Assembly (NCBI GenBank): GCA_944324635.1
Contig: CALUXC010000001.1
Span: forward strand, 482,369-546,368
Origin: Candidatus Avelusimicrobium intestinipullorum
Lineage (GTDB): Bacteria > Elusimicrobiota > Elusimicrobia > Elusimicrobiales > Elusimicrobiaceae
Reading direction: 5' to 3'
DNA: 64,000 bases
In this document: positions 16,657 to 25,544 of the stretch, piece by piece
Numbering within the stretch: position 1 is the stretch's first letter
Layout: each line of letters starts with the position of its first letter
Notes under the pieces: model-generated
Database searches by the model: none
The model's input: only the letters and a program-made list of their open reading frames with translations
Told to the model about the DNA's origin: nothing
Program-made: the position numbers and the translations under genes

Positions 16657-16691
16657 CAAAAAAAACGCCCCGCCGGCTGGCGGGGCGTTTT
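16657..16691 (-). terminator. Terminator of thrS
   Basis: Stem AACGCCCCGCC / GGCGGGGCGTT followed by T8 on the minus strand, close to the thrS stop. Confidence 0.85.
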
Positions 16692-16704
16692 AGCACTGCA
16701 GATT

Positions 16705-18456
16705 TTATTTCAGCAAGTTCGTCAAGCTAAAGGAAGCCACTTCTTCTTTCATCTTGGCGATTACTTCGTCCACCGTCAAGGCAGGCGTATTTTCGCCGCC
16801 TTTTAAGCGGATCGTCAGCTTGCCTTCGGCCGCTTCTTTAGCGCCGATGATGGCCGTGTACGGAATGCGCTGCATATGCGCTTCACGGATTTTCAGGCCC
16901 AGTTTTTCGGGTCTTACGTCCAGTTCGGGGCGCAGGCCGGCTTCGCGCATCTTGGCAAACACTTCTTTGGCAAACGGGATCTGGTCGTCCGTCAGCGTTA
17001 AGAGTTTGATTTGCACGGGGGCCAGCCACAGCGGGAACCAGCCCGCAAAGTGTTCAATAATCACACCCGTAAAGCGCTCAATGGAGCCGAACATCGCCCG
17101 GTGCACCATAATGGGGCGCTGGCGGCCTTCCGCGGCCACGTATTCCAGGTCAAAGCGCTGAGGCAGGTTGAAGTCAAACTGAATGGTGGACAACTGCCAC
17201 AAGCGGCCGATGGCGTCCATCACTTTGATATCAATCTTGGGCCCGTAGAAAGCGGCTTCGCCCGCGTGCGTGGTGTAGGGAATATGGTTGGCTTCCAACA
17301 CGTGTTTCAAGGCGTTTTCGGCACGTTCCCAATCTTTCACGTCGCCGGTGAAATGTTCCGGATGTTCGGGGTCGCGGGTGGAAAGTTCCACGGCGTATTT
17401 TTCAAAGCCGAAGGTTTTGAAAATGTGCATGGCAAATTCAAAACATTGTTTGACTTCGTCTTCCACCTGTTCGGGCGTGCAGAAAATGTGCGCATCGTCC
17501 TGCGTAAAGCCGCGCACACGCAGCAGACCGTGCAACGCGCCCGAGCGTTCATAGCGGTACACCGTGCCCAATTCGGACAAGCGAAGGGGCAGGTCGCGGT
17601 AGCTTCTTAAGTGGGTTTTATAAATTTCCACGTGGAAGGGGCAGTTCATGGGCTTAATTTGATATTTTTCGCCGTCCACTTCCATGGGGTGGAACATGCT
17701 GTCGGAATAAAAACCCGCGTGTCCGCTGATTTCAAACAAGTGCAGGCGCGCAATATGAGGGCTGACCACCAAGTCGTACCCGCGTTTTAAGTTCTGGTCT
17801 TTAATCCAGTCTTCCAAAATTTTGCGCAGCATACCGCCTTTGGGGTGCATCAAAATCAGGCCGGGGCCGACATTGTCGTTAATGCTGAACAAGTCCAATT
17901 CCGGGCCGAGTTTGCGGTGGTCGCGTTTGGCGGCTTCTTCCTGCTGTTTGATGTAGGCGTTCAGTTCGTCTTTGGTATCAAAGCACAAGCCGTAAATGCG
18001 CTGGAGCATGGGGCGTTTTTCGTCGCCGCGCCAATAGGCGCCCGCGATTACGGTCAGCTTAAAACTGTTAATTTTGCCCGTGTGTTCCACGTGCGGGCCG
18101 CGGCAAAGGTCGGCATAGTCGCCGTTTACATAAACGGTAATCGTGCCGTCTTCCAATTCTTCCAAAAGTTCCAGTTTATAGGTTTCGCCGCGTTTAGTGA
18201 AAAATTCTTTCGCTTCGGCTTTGCTCATCTCCTTGCGTTCAAAAGGCTGGCGGGCCTTGATGATTTCTTTCATCTTGGCTTCAATGGCCTTGAGATCTTC
18301 GGGAGTGAACTGGTGGGGGCAATCAAAATCGTAGTAGAAGCCGTTTTCAATAGCCGGACCGATACCGAGTTTCGTACCGGGGAACAACTGCTGCACCGCT
18401 TGCGCCATAACATGCGCGCACGAGTGGCGCTTTGTTTCTAATTCCTTATTTTCCAT
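16705..18456 (-). CDS. thrS: Threonyl-tRNA synthetase lacking the TGS domain
   Basis: Class II aminoacyl-tRNA synthetase charging tRNA-Thr. The editing domain is near the N-terminus (HSCAHVMAQAV). The catalytic domain has the zinc-binding MNCPFHVEIY, motif 2 around YRYERSGALHGLLRVRGF and motif 3 around HRAMFGSIERFTG. The anticodon-binding domain is at the C-terminus. The protein is 583 aa and begins directly before the editing domain, without the about 60-residue TGS domain of the E. coli type. The ATG at 18456 is the first with family support. A longer reading from a TTG at 18507 is possible, and its AAGGA ribosome binding site is actually better, so the start is uncertain. Confidence 0.9.
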   Translation of the reverse strand: MENKELETKRHSCAHVMAQAVQQLFPGTKLGIGPAIENGFYYDFDCPHQFTPEDLKAIEAKMKEIIKARQPFERKEMSKAEAKEFFTKRGETYKLELLEELEDGTITVYVNGDYADLCRGPHVEHTGKINSFKLTVIAGAYWRGDEKRPMLQRIYGLCFDTKDELNAYIKQQEEAAKRDHRKLGPELDLFSINDNVGPGLILMHPKGGMLRKILEDWIKDQNLKRGYDLVVSPHIARLHLFEISGHAGFYSDSMFHPMEVDGEKYQIKPMNCPFHVEIYKTHLRSYRDLPLRLSELGTVYRYERSGALHGLLRVRGFTQDDAHIFCTPEQVEDEVKQCFEFAMHIFKTFGFEKYAVELSTRDPEHPEHFTGDVKDWERAENALKHVLEANHIPYTTHAGEAAFYGPKIDIKVMDAIGRLWQLSTIQFDFNLPQRFDLEYVAAEGRQRPIMVHRAMFGSIERFTGVIIEHFAGWFPLWLAPVQIKLLTLTDDQIPFAKEVFAKMREAGLRPELDVRPEKLGLKIREAHMQRIPYTAIIGAKEAAEGKLTIRLKGGENTPALTVDEVIAKMKEEVASFSLTNLLK

Positions 18457-18521
18457 TTTGGTTTGCGCTATGATCCTGCCGGCCACAACGACCGGGCCAG
18501 GAGTCAAAGGTCCTTAATTAA

Positions 18522-18537
18522 GATATAATATTATATC
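18522..18537. promoter_or_regulatory. Palindromic bidirectional -10 element
   Basis: GATATAATATTATATC is a perfect 16-base palindrome with TATAAT on both strands. It sits between the divergent thrS and LTA-synthase-like genes and could start both transcripts. Confidence 0.5.
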
Positions 18538-18561
18538 AAATTGAGAGAATACGGAACCGAT

Positions 18562-20298
18562 ATGAACTTCATTAAAAAATACCTTTTTTCCCCTTTTAAG
18601 AACGATTGGAAACTGCTCTTGGTGTTATCCGTACCGGCACTGTTGCTATGCCTGTTTGGGTTAAACCAACTGGGCCGCTTAACAGCGGTCAATTTTTTGG
18701 CGGCGGAAAGCGTAAAACTGATTTGCGAATTTTTATTTTTGGGAGCGTTATTGTCGCTTCTAAACCTGGTGGGAGTAAAAAACAAGTGGATTACCGCCTT
18801 GCTGGCTTTTATCTATTACCTCACCTTAACGGCCGATTTGGTGCTCTTGTGGTATTTTAAGGAACGCTTCGGCGCCAAGTACTTAGACACCATGGAAGGC
18901 GGCGATTATAACTTTTTGACCGACTGGCGGGTGCTGGGTTACTTTTCCGTACTGGCGGGATTTAGCTTCTTTGCGGTACGGCGGTACTTTCAGGCCGCTA
19001 CGCGCAAGACGGCCCTCCACCGCTTGGTCGTGTGCCTGGCGGGATTGGCAATACTGTTTGTGGCAAATCCGCTTAGGCTGCTGCCCGCGCCCAACGATTT
19101 CTACACTTCCTATTTAATTCCCCCTTCCCCCGTATACACCGTAAACGCCGTGCTGGCCAAACGCCCTCAGGCCCTTTTGAGTGACACCCTTTCCCCAAAG
19201 TTGCAAAACCTGGCCGAACAGTACAATGTATTTTCCGCCAAAAACACGGGCGTTGGCAAACGCTACCAGCGCGTCATTTTGATAGCGTCCGAATCGCTTT
19301 CCAACAAATACCTTCACCGCTTCAACCCCAACATTCCCCCCCAAGCCAGCCGCCCGCTGGACGAACTGATGGAAAAATATCCCTCCGCCTCGCTCCAGCA
19401 CGTAACGCTTTCCACCCTGTACGGGCTGACGGTTATCTTTTCCTCCCACCCGTATGCCGAACTGTCGTTTGAAAACGGATACCCCGTATCTTTTGTAAAA
19501 GAACTGAAAAAGAACGGCTACCAAACGGCTTTCCTGCGCGGGGCGGACGAAACCTACATGGACGAAAACCTGCTGTTTAAGCAAGCGGGATTTGACGAAG
19601 TAATCGGCGCCACCTATTTTGAAACGCGCCCCGAATACAAAGACTATATTGATTGGTGGGGATTAACCGACCGCAAACTCTTTGAATATGCCGAAGAATA
19701 CCTCCTCCAGCACAAAGACAAGCCCCTGTTCATGACGCTTCTGACCGTGGACTCGCACGTACCGCTGGGCCGCTTGGACTACCTGGGCCAGGAATACGAG
19801 GAAATTGACGCCGAATTTTATGACGTACCCACCTTGCCGCGCGCCTTTGCGCGCTTTGGGCAGGACGTGGAGCGCTTTTTGGCCCGTTTGGAGAAACAAG
19901 GTTTGTTTGACGAGCAAACCCTGGTGCTGATTATGCCGGACCACCCGTCCTACTCCAACACGCCCACCAACAAGCTCTTTAAGCCTTACCGTGCCGAATA
20001 CGACTATCTGCCCTTTATCATCATCACCCGCACGCCGGTAAATAAACCGATGACCAAAAATCCCTTGGTTTCCCAACTGGATATTGCCCCCACGGTGATG
20101 GACCTATTAAATCTGCCCCAGCCGAAAGCTTTCTTTGGGCACAGCTTGTTTGACTTAGACGCCAAGCGCAGCGTGTTTGATATTAAGGAAGACTACGCGG
20201 TCGTTACGGCCGAAAACGGCACCCGCGTACTTAAGCTTAATTCCGCCGCCCCGCAGGACAAGGCCCTTATAGGGCTGATGACGTCCTTCCCGCGCTAA
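18562..20298 (+). CDS. LTA synthase-like membrane sulfatase/phosphotransferase
   Basis: The protein (578 aa) has about five N-terminal transmembrane helices (to about residue 185) and a large extracytoplasmic domain of the alkaline-phosphatase/sulfatase superfamily. Visible metal-site elements are VILIASESLSNKY (near 240), a Thr/Ser-rich TLSTLYGLTV that may hold the nucleophile, TVDSHVPLG and LIMPDHPSYSN. These enzymes move phosphoglycerol or phosphoethanolamine onto lipids or glycans in the envelope. In a Gram-negative cell, a substituent on LPS or periplasmic glucan is the likely product. The ATG at 18562 is chosen over a TTG at 18541. Monocistronic, with a terminator at 20326-20355. Confidence 0.8.
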   Translation: MNFIKKYLFSPFKNDWKLLLVLSVPALLLCLFGLNQLGRLTAVNFLAAESVKLICEFLFLGALLSLLNLVGVKNKWITALLAFIYYLTLTADLVLLWYFKERFGAKYLDTMEGGDYNFLTDWRVLGYFSVLAGFSFFAVRRYFQAATRKTALHRLVVCLAGLAILFVANPLRLLPAPNDFYTSYLIPPSPVYTVNAVLAKRPQALLSDTLSPKLQNLAEQYNVFSAKNTGVGKRYQRVILIASESLSNKYLHRFNPNIPPQASRPLDELMEKYPSASLQHVTLSTLYGLTVIFSSHPYAELSFENGYPVSFVKELKKNGYQTAFLRGADETYMDENLLFKQAGFDEVIGATYFETRPEYKDYIDWWGLTDRKLFEYAEEYLLQHKDKPLFMTLLTVDSHVPLGRLDYLGQEYEEIDAEFYDVPTLPRAFARFGQDVERFLARLEKQGLFDEQTLVLIMPDHPSYSNTPTNKLFKPYRAEYDYLPFIIITRTPVNKPMTKNPLVSQLDIAPTVMDLLNLPQPKAFFGHSLFDLDAKRSVFDIKEDYAVVTAENGTRVLKLNSAAPQDKALIGLMTSFPR

Positions 20299-20325
20299 TG
20301 CGGTTTTAGGTCAAAATCTCTTCTC

Positions 20326-20355
20326 AAAACGGACGCGCCCACGCGTCCGTTTTTT
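20326..20355 (+). terminator. Terminator of the LTA synthase-like gene
   Basis: Stem ACGGACGC / GCGTCCGT plus T7. Confidence 0.8.
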
Positions 20356-20441
20356 GTGTTTTACGCCCCCCTCTGCACACAATAAAAATTCCCCTGGCGG
20401 GCCCTGCGGCGTCCCCTCCCCCGAAACGACGGGAAATATGC

Positions 20442-20447
20442 TAAAAT
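20442..20447 (+). promoter_or_regulatory. -10 box of yajC-secD-secF
   Basis: TAAAAT preceded by TGC (extended -10), 41 nt before the yajC ATG, which has a strong CGGAGGA ribosome binding site. Confidence 0.4.
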
Positions 20448-20488
20448 AACATTTGTGTATTTCTATTCTTAACCGGAGGATTTAACCT

Positions 20489-20800
20489 ATGGAAACGACA
20501 GCCCAAGGAGGAGGAATGTTCTTCTGGCTGCTTTTGCTCGTGTTTGGGTTCGTGGTGATTTTTCTGCCCGCGCGCTCTCAAAAGAAACGCGAACAGGAGC
20601 TGATGGCGAAAGTCAACGCGCTCCAAAAAGGCGACCAGGTCATCATTCCCGGCGGGATTATCGGCACCGTGGCCGGTTTCAAGGACAACGCGATTGAAGT
20701 AAAAATCGCCGAAAACGTGAAACTGACCGTGCTTAAAACCGCCATCGTCGGCTTTCCTGCCGAAATGCAACCCGCTGCCCAAGAAGGAGGCGCCAAGTAA
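20489..20800 (+). CDS. yajC: Preprotein translocase subunit YajC
   Basis: Small single-pass inner-membrane protein associated with SecDF. The transmembrane helix (FFWLLLLVFGFVVIFLPARSQKK) is followed by a soluble part with the family pattern LQKGDQVIIPGGIIGTVAGF, then VKIAENVKLTVLKTAI. 103 aa, normal. Its stop overlaps the secD start by one base (TAATG), so the three sec genes form a coupled operon. Confidence 0.92.
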   Translation: METTAQGGGMFFWLLLLVFGFVVIFLPARSQKKREQELMAKVNALQKGDQVIIPGGIIGTVAGFKDNAIEVKIAENVKLTVLKTAIVGFPAEMQPAAQEGGAK

Positions 20801-22215
20801 TGTCTAACAAGTTAGCCGTAAAATGGGGACTCATCATCGCCATTTTGCTGGGGTCTTTGTATTTAATTTACCCCAACTATAAGTGGTATTCCAAACCGCT
20901 CGCCGAACGTGAAAAATTGGACACGTTGGGCGAACGCCCCAAAAGAATGCTCAATTTGGGTTTGGATTTAAGAGGCGGCTCCAGCCTGCTTTTAGAGCTG
21001 GACGTTTCCAAATTAAGCGCCAAAGAACCGCTTAACGAAGCCATGGCCCGCGCGGTGGAAATTATCCGCAACCGTATTGACCAATACGGCTTGGCCGAAA
21101 CCCAAATCACCCGCCAGGGAGACAAATGGATTATGGTCCAGCTGCCCGGCGTTTCCAACCCGCAGCGCGCGGAAGAACTCATCGGCAAAACGGCCATGTT
21201 GGAGTTCCGCATCGTTAAAAACGACACCGCCGCCGCGCAAAAAGCTTTGGAAAAAATCGAAACGACCGAAAAGCCCTTTGACGATAACGGCGTGTTAATC
21301 CCCGAAATTGCCAAATTGGTGCCGGCCGGTTACCAAATCATGCGCAATAAAGAAGGCGGATACAGCGTTGTGACCGACAATGCCCCCGTCACCGGTGCCG
21401 ATTTGGAAAACGCCCGCGTCGTAATGATGGGCGAAAACGGATACCCCGAAGTGGCCTTTAGCTTCAACGCCGAAGGCAGCCGCAAATTCGGCCAGCTGAC
21501 GGGTTCCAACATTGGCAAACAACTTGCCATCGTATTGGACAACACCGTCCAGTCCGCCCCTGTGGTACAGTCCCGCATCACCAAGGACGGCCGCATCTCC
21601 GGCACTTTCTCGCCCGAAGAAGCCCGCTCGCTTTCTATCGTGCTCAAAGCCGGTGCGCTGCCCGCTCCCGTAAGAGTGATTGAAAAGAAAACCATCGGCC
21701 CGACCTTGGGCGAAGACTCCATCAAATCGGGTCTGTCGGCCTCGTTCTACGCCTTGGTTATCATTTTGCTGTTCATGCTGGTGTACTACAAAGCCGCCGG
21801 TTTTATTGCGGATATTGCCCTCTTGCTTAACTTCCTGTTCACCGTGGCCATTATGAGCTACTTCTCGGCTACGCTGACGTTGCCCGGCATCGCGGGTATG
21901 ATCCTTTCGCTCGCCATGGCCATTGACGCCAACGTGCTGATCATTGAACGCATGCGCGAAGAAAAGCTGCTTGGCAAACCCGTGTACGAAATCATCAACT
22001 TGGGTTACGATAAGGCCTGGTCCGCCATTTTTGACTCCAACATCACCACCATCATCGTGGGTGCGTGCTTGCTGCAGTTTGGCACCGGCCCGGTTAAGGG
22101 CTTTGCCGTAACGCTTATTATTGGCTTGACGGTCAGCTTGTTCACCGCCGTATTCATTACGCGCGCCATCTACGAGTTGATCCTTACCTCTAACACCAAG
22201 GAGATCAGTTTATGA
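20800..22215 (+). CDS. secD: Protein translocase subunit SecD
   Basis: Inner-membrane component that uses the proton motive force to finish protein export. One N-terminal transmembrane helix (about 8-25) is followed by the signature LNLGLDLRGGSSLLLEL and the large periplasmic P1 region. The C-terminal five-helix domain includes GTFSPEEARSLSIVLKAGALPAPV and AMAIDANVLIIERMREE. At 471 aa it is on the short side, with a reduced periplasmic domain. It overlaps secF by four bases. Confidence 0.95.
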   Translation: MSNKLAVKWGLIIAILLGSLYLIYPNYKWYSKPLAEREKLDTLGERPKRMLNLGLDLRGGSSLLLELDVSKLSAKEPLNEAMARAVEIIRNRIDQYGLAETQITRQGDKWIMVQLPGVSNPQRAEELIGKTAMLEFRIVKNDTAAAQKALEKIETTEKPFDDNGVLIPEIAKLVPAGYQIMRNKEGGYSVVTDNAPVTGADLENARVVMMGENGYPEVAFSFNAEGSRKFGQLTGSNIGKQLAIVLDNTVQSAPVVQSRITKDGRISGTFSPEEARSLSIVLKAGALPAPVRVIEKKTIGPTLGEDSIKSGLSASFYALVIILLFMLVYYKAAGFIADIALLLNFLFTVAIMSYFSATLTLPGIAGMILSLAMAIDANVLIIERMREEKLLGKPVYEIINLGYDKAWSAIFDSNITTIIVGACLLQFGTGPVKGFAVTLIIGLTVSLFTAVFITRAIYELILTSNTKEISL

Positions 22216-23228
22216 TGTTAAAGCTACTTCCTAAAACAAACATTGATTTCCTTAAATTCAGAAAAGCTTATTACATTTTCTTTGCCCTGATTGTGCTGGG
22301 CGGCGTAATTTGCTTTTTTACCAAAGGATTCAACATGGGTATTGATTTTACCGGCGGCACCATGGTGCAGGTAAAATTTGACGCCCCCGTAGAAATGAGC
22401 GATATCCGTGCGGCGCTGTCCGAAACGGGTGCCACGTCCGAATTACAGTCCTTCGGCGACCATTCCTACGCCATCAGCGAAAAAAGCACTTCTGACGAAG
22501 TGGGCGTCGTACAGGCCCGCATTGAAAAAGCGCTGGACACGTTAAACGTGCCCTATACCGTGCTGATGACGAACTCCGTGGGTCCCTCCGTGGGCGAAAA
22601 CATGACGGAAAGAGCCTTGTGGTCTATCTTGCTGTCTTTGGTGTTCATCATCATCTACGTGGCGTTTCGCTTCAGCAACATTTTGTGGGGCGTATCGGGC
22701 GTGATTGCCTTGTTCCACGATTTGTTCGTCATGCTGTTTGCGTTCTCGCTCACGCAACGCGAAATTGACTTGGTGGTTGTGGCGGCTTTCCTCACGGTGG
22801 CCGGTTTCTCCATCAACGACACCATCGTTATTTTCGACCGCATGCGCGAAAACATTCGCCTGCACCCCAAAATGAAATTTGGGGAGCTGATTAACCTCTC
22901 CATCAACGAAACCCTCTCCCGCACCATCATTACCACGCTGACGGTAATTTTTGCGGTAGTGGTGCTTTACGTATTTGGCGGAGAAGTAATCAATTCCTTT
23001 GCGTTTGCCATGCTCGTAGGTTGTATTTCCGGCGTGTACAGCACCATCACGCTCACCACGCCCCTGGTTTACACCTGGAGCCACGGCCAGCTTAACGACG
23101 GCAGCAATCTCAACAAGCCGGCGCCCAAGCTTGCCGCGCAAGCAAAACGTGAAGAAATCGCGGCGGAAGGTCACGAGCCTAAAAAGACCGTAACCAAAAT
23201 TAAACGCACGCGCAGAAACAGAAAATAA
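22212..23228 (+). CDS. secF: Protein translocase subunit SecF
   Basis: Partner of SecD. Seen: the first helix, then FNMGIDFTGGTMVQVKF, the periplasmic loop, and a C-terminal helix bundle with VAAFLTVAGFSINDTIVIFDRMREN, the SecF counterpart of the SecD proton-path motif. Length 338 aa including a basic cytoplasmic tail (VTKIKRTRRNRK). Two ATGs occur in tandem at 22212 and 22215; either may be used. Followed by a hairpin at 23241-23270. Confidence 0.95.
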   Translation: MMLKLLPKTNIDFLKFRKAYYIFFALIVLGGVICFFTKGFNMGIDFTGGTMVQVKFDAPVEMSDIRAALSETGATSELQSFGDHSYAISEKSTSDEVGVVQARIEKALDTLNVPYTVLMTNSVGPSVGENMTERALWSILLSLVFIIIYVAFRFSNILWGVSGVIALFHDLFVMLFAFSLTQREIDLVVVAAFLTVAGFSINDTIVIFDRMRENIRLHPKMKFGELINLSINETLSRTIITTLTVIFAVVVLYVFGGEVINSFAFAMLVGCISGVYSTITLTTPLVYTWSHGQLNDGSNLNKPAPKLAAQAKREEIAAEGHEPKKTVTKIKRTRRNRK

Positions 23229-23240
23229 GTTTTACCTTAA

Positions 23241-23270
23241 ACGGGGCCTTTCCTTCGGGGAAGGTCCCGT
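23241..23270 (+). terminator. Strong hairpin after secF
   Basis: Near-perfect stem ACGGGGCCTTTCC / GGGGAAGGTCCCGT with a TTCG tetraloop. No T-run follows, so it may act as a processing or partial termination site between secF and the gene at 23331. Confidence 0.5.
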
Positions 23271-23330
23271 AAGACGTTTTACACGGCAGTCCCGAGGGGC
23301 TTCTCTGTAAGCCGTTTGAAAGGAAACGAT

Positions 23331-23966
23331 ATGAGAAAAATTAAACGTTTCAAAATTCCTTCCCGCCAACGCGAAATTCTGCGCAAGCTCTTGCGCGAAT
23401 TGCCGCTTTTGCGCCGCGCCGGCTTTGCCAGCGAGGCGGAAGTGACGGCTTTTATTTTGGCCATTTTCAAACTGCTGGACCCGGGTGTGGTGTACGAATT
23501 TAATCAAGATGCCCACTGGGAACTGGACGACCAGAGTGTCCTCTATAAAGAAATGTTCAGTGCCTGCGCGGTGACGCTTGGCAGCCAGTTGGAACCCTTT
23601 TTGCAAAACATTCAAAATGAGGACCGCAAAACGGCCGCCATGATTGTGATTTTGGAATTTTTAAGAAGTGCCGTGACGTTTGTGGCCGATCTAATTAAAG
23701 AACAAGCCGAAAAAGAAGAATGCGAAACGCTGGAATTGCAATTCGTATACATTCCCCCTTTCGGTGCGGCGGCCGCACCCAAACTGCTGCGGGAAGCCGT
23801 ACGCCTGGAAAATGCCATGGCCTTAAAGGCGCTGCCCATCATTTTGGAAAAATTAAACGCCGAAAAAATAGAACTTTCGCTCTCCCCCCAAGGCCAGTTA
23901 CAGCCACCCCTTAGCACGGTATTTTTGGTGCCTTGGCAAAAGAAACGAAAAAAAGGAAAAAAATAA
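23331..23966 (+). CDS. Uncharacterised protein with faint MetH-activation-domain likeness
   Basis: No signal peptide; likely cytoplasmic (211 aa). The N-terminus is basic (RKIKRFKIPSRQREILRKL), and the C-terminus ends in a Lys-rich tail. The middle has ACAVTLGSQLEPFL (near 84-97), then a helical region and FVYIPPFGAAAAPKL. The order AVTLG...., helices, then a Pro/Gly turn and a C-terminal LSPQGQLQPPLSTVF block recalls the vitamin-B12-dependent methionine synthase activation domain as found in small stand-alone proteins. The key residues are not convincing, so this is a lead only. AAAGGAA precedes the ATG by about 6 nt. It is coupled to the acyltransferase gene by TAATG. Confidence 0.5.
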   Translation: MRKIKRFKIPSRQREILRKLLRELPLLRRAGFASEAEVTAFILAIFKLLDPGVVYEFNQDAHWELDDQSVLYKEMFSACAVTLGSQLEPFLQNIQNEDRKTAAMIVILEFLRSAVTFVADLIKEQAEKEECETLELQFVYIPPFGAAAAPKLLREAVRLENAMALKALPIILEKLNAEKIELSLSPQGQLQPPLSTVFLVPWQKKRKKGKK

Positions 23967-24658
23967 TGTTTAGACCCACTTCGCTGGAGAAGAAAAAAAT
24001 TTCGTGGAAGCATGTTATCGGCTCCACGCTGGCTTATTGGTATACCCTGTTTTTAGGTTGGACGACTCGTATTTACTGGTTCAAAACAGAAGAGGCCCTG
24101 CAATTTGAAAAAGAAGGGAAAAACTACATTTTTGCGGTGTGGCACAACCAACAGCTCTTTCTGCTGTATCCGTACCGCGGGCAAAAAATCTGCGCTTTAA
24201 TCAGCCTGAGCGACGACGGAGAGTACATTGCCCGCTGTCTGCCCAAATTTGGCATGAAAGCCGTACGCGGCAGCACTACCCGCGGCGGTGTGCGCGCTTT
24301 AATCAAACTGAAAAACATCGCTGAAGCCGGCTATTGCCCGATGCTCACGCCGGACGGACCGCGCGGCCCCATCTACAAAGTACAACACGGCATTTTGTTC
24401 TTAGCGCTTAAAACGGGCTTACCCATTATCCCGGTGGGAACGGCTTTAAGCCACAAAATCAAAGTGGGTTCGTGGGACAAAATGCGCGTGCCGCTGCCGT
24501 TTGGGAAAACCGCTCTTACGTACGGCAAGGCTATTTATGTGCATTCGGACCAAGAAATGGACGCCGCCGCCAAAGCCCTGGAAGAACAACTCAACTGGGC
24601 AACGGACCAATCGGAAATGTTTATCAACAAACGCCATTTTGACAATACAAAAGCTTAA
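23966..24658 (+). CDS. DUF374 lysophospholipid acyltransferase-like protein
   Basis: The 230-residue protein has the DUF374 pattern: AVWHNQQLFLLYPYRG near residue 50, ISLSDDGEYIARCLPKFG, VRGSTTRGGVRAL and MLTPDGPRGPIYKVQHG. These correspond to the acyltransferase HxxxxD-like and substrate motifs of the PlsC/LpxL superfamily, with His in WHNQ as the probable catalytic residue. It probably adds an acyl chain to a lipid A or phospholipid precursor at the inner membrane. Start chosen at 23966, where the ATG overlaps the previous stop; AGGA lies upstream. Confidence 0.82.
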   Translation: MFRPTSLEKKKISWKHVIGSTLAYWYTLFLGWTTRIYWFKTEEALQFEKEGKNYIFAVWHNQQLFLLYPYRGQKICALISLSDDGEYIARCLPKFGMKAVRGSTTRGGVRALIKLKNIAEAGYCPMLTPDGPRGPIYKVQHGILFLALKTGLPIIPVGTALSHKIKVGSWDKMRVPLPFGKTALTYGKAIYVHSDQEMDAAAKALEEQLNWATDQSEMFINKRHFDNTKA

Positions 24659-24668
24659 TTTGCCCCAT

Positions 24669-24712
24669 AAAATAACCCCGGCGCTCCAAACGGACTGCCG
24701 GGGTTATTTTTT
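24669..24712 (+). terminator. Terminator of the DUF374 operon
   Basis: Stem AAATAACCCCGGC / GCCGGGGTTATTT followed by T's. Confidence 0.85.
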
Positions 24713-24817
24713 CCTGCCAAAGAGTCTTTATTCTATAAGTATATAGGAAGAATAAATACCTTTTTTATAGTTTTCCTCTCCTAACCTTCTAAAGTGCGAG
24801 GAAGCCACATTTTGTAC

Positions 24818-24851
24818 AAAAAAATCCCGGTATTTTCATACCGGGGTTTTT
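24818..24851 (-). terminator. Terminator of orphan pilin 2
   Basis: Stem ATCCCGGTA / TACCGGG with a TTTTCA loop; T7 follows on the minus strand. The core ATCCCGGTATTTTCATACC recurs at the end of orphan pilin 3. Confidence 0.8.
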
Positions 24852-24868
24852 GTTAAATTGGAAACGGG

Positions 24869-25384
24869 TTATTTGCTCACGAAATCAAATGTTTTACAAA
24901 CCGCCGAACAATGCTTATGCGTGCCATAACATTCTATAACGCCAGGCTTAGGAGAATGGTCTAACCACACAAGGAAAAGGCACCCGTTTGTAACATCGGC
25001 CATGCACCGTGTCCCAACACCACCCGCTACCAGCCATCCGCTCTCCCGAGCACTAAAGATATTATCCAAGCATGTGCCGTTGCTATACTCTTCTTGCCCA
25101 AGCTCCGTAAGAGAACGAGAATCTCCTTTGGGAACGCTGATATCAAGCAAACTTAAATCATCTACATATTTCCCGTTAGCCAAATAATACACTTCTTGCG
25201 CGTCTTTTATTCCCTTTATAAGAGGCCACATACTGCTCATGCGGCTTTTCATCACCGCTTTTTCATATTGCGGCAATGCCACCGCCGCCAATATACCAAT
25301 AATCAAAACAACTACTAACAGCTCTATTAGCGTAAATCCCGCGTTTTGTGACGTCGGGTTTGTTTTTTGATAAATTATTTTCAT
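24869..25384 (-). CDS. Type IV pilin-like protein (orphan copy 2)
   Basis: 171 aa. The prepilin leader is unusually long (MKIIYQKTNPTSQNAG), followed by the standard FTLIELLVVVLIIGILAA with Glu5, and VALPQYEKAVMKSRMSSM. The C-terminal domain is cysteine-rich (Cys in NGTCLD, TRCMAD, NGCLFL, VIECYG, HCSAVC), suggesting several disulfides. It lies 160 bases from orphan copy 3 and has its own terminator. No Shine-Dalgarno is obvious before 25384; an internal start is not available without losing the leader. Probably an alternative subunit of the pilus system encoded at 34-49 kb. Confidence 0.85.
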   Translation of the reverse strand: MKIIYQKTNPTSQNAGFTLIELLVVVLIIGILAAVALPQYEKAVMKSRMSSMWPLIKGIKDAQEVYYLANGKYVDDLSLLDISVPKGDSRSLTELGQEEYSNGTCLDNIFSARESGWLVAGGVGTRCMADVTNGCLFLVWLDHSPKPGVIECYGTHKHCSAVCKTFDFVSK

Positions 25385-25497
25385 AATCCAAATTTATCAA
25401 AAAAAAAAAACAAATCAACCCTATCGCACAAAAACCAACCTCAACAGAAATTTTTGATACTCTTATTTTCCCCCATAAAGTCCTTATTGTTTACAAA

Positions 25498-25524
25498 TAA
25501 AAATCCCGGTATTTTCATACCGGG
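25498..25524 (-). terminator. Terminator of orphan pilin 3
   Basis: Same hairpin core as at 24818-24851 (ATCCCGGTATTTTCATACC), followed by TTTTTATTTG on the minus strand. Confidence 0.8.
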
Positions 25525-25544
25525 AAATAAGAAAAGTCTTTCGG

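Noticed and set aside
18493..18516. A further copy of the AAAG operator (AGTCAAAGGTCC) before the LTA-synthase-like gene
   Set aside because: Only the right half fits the consensus, the TATAAT is about 18 nt away instead of 31-32, and the product is a membrane enzyme without a cleavable signal peptide.
23229..23330. Riboswitch before the 23331 gene
   Set aside because: There are hairpins, but I cannot match them to any known riboswitch, and the gap is only about 100 bases.
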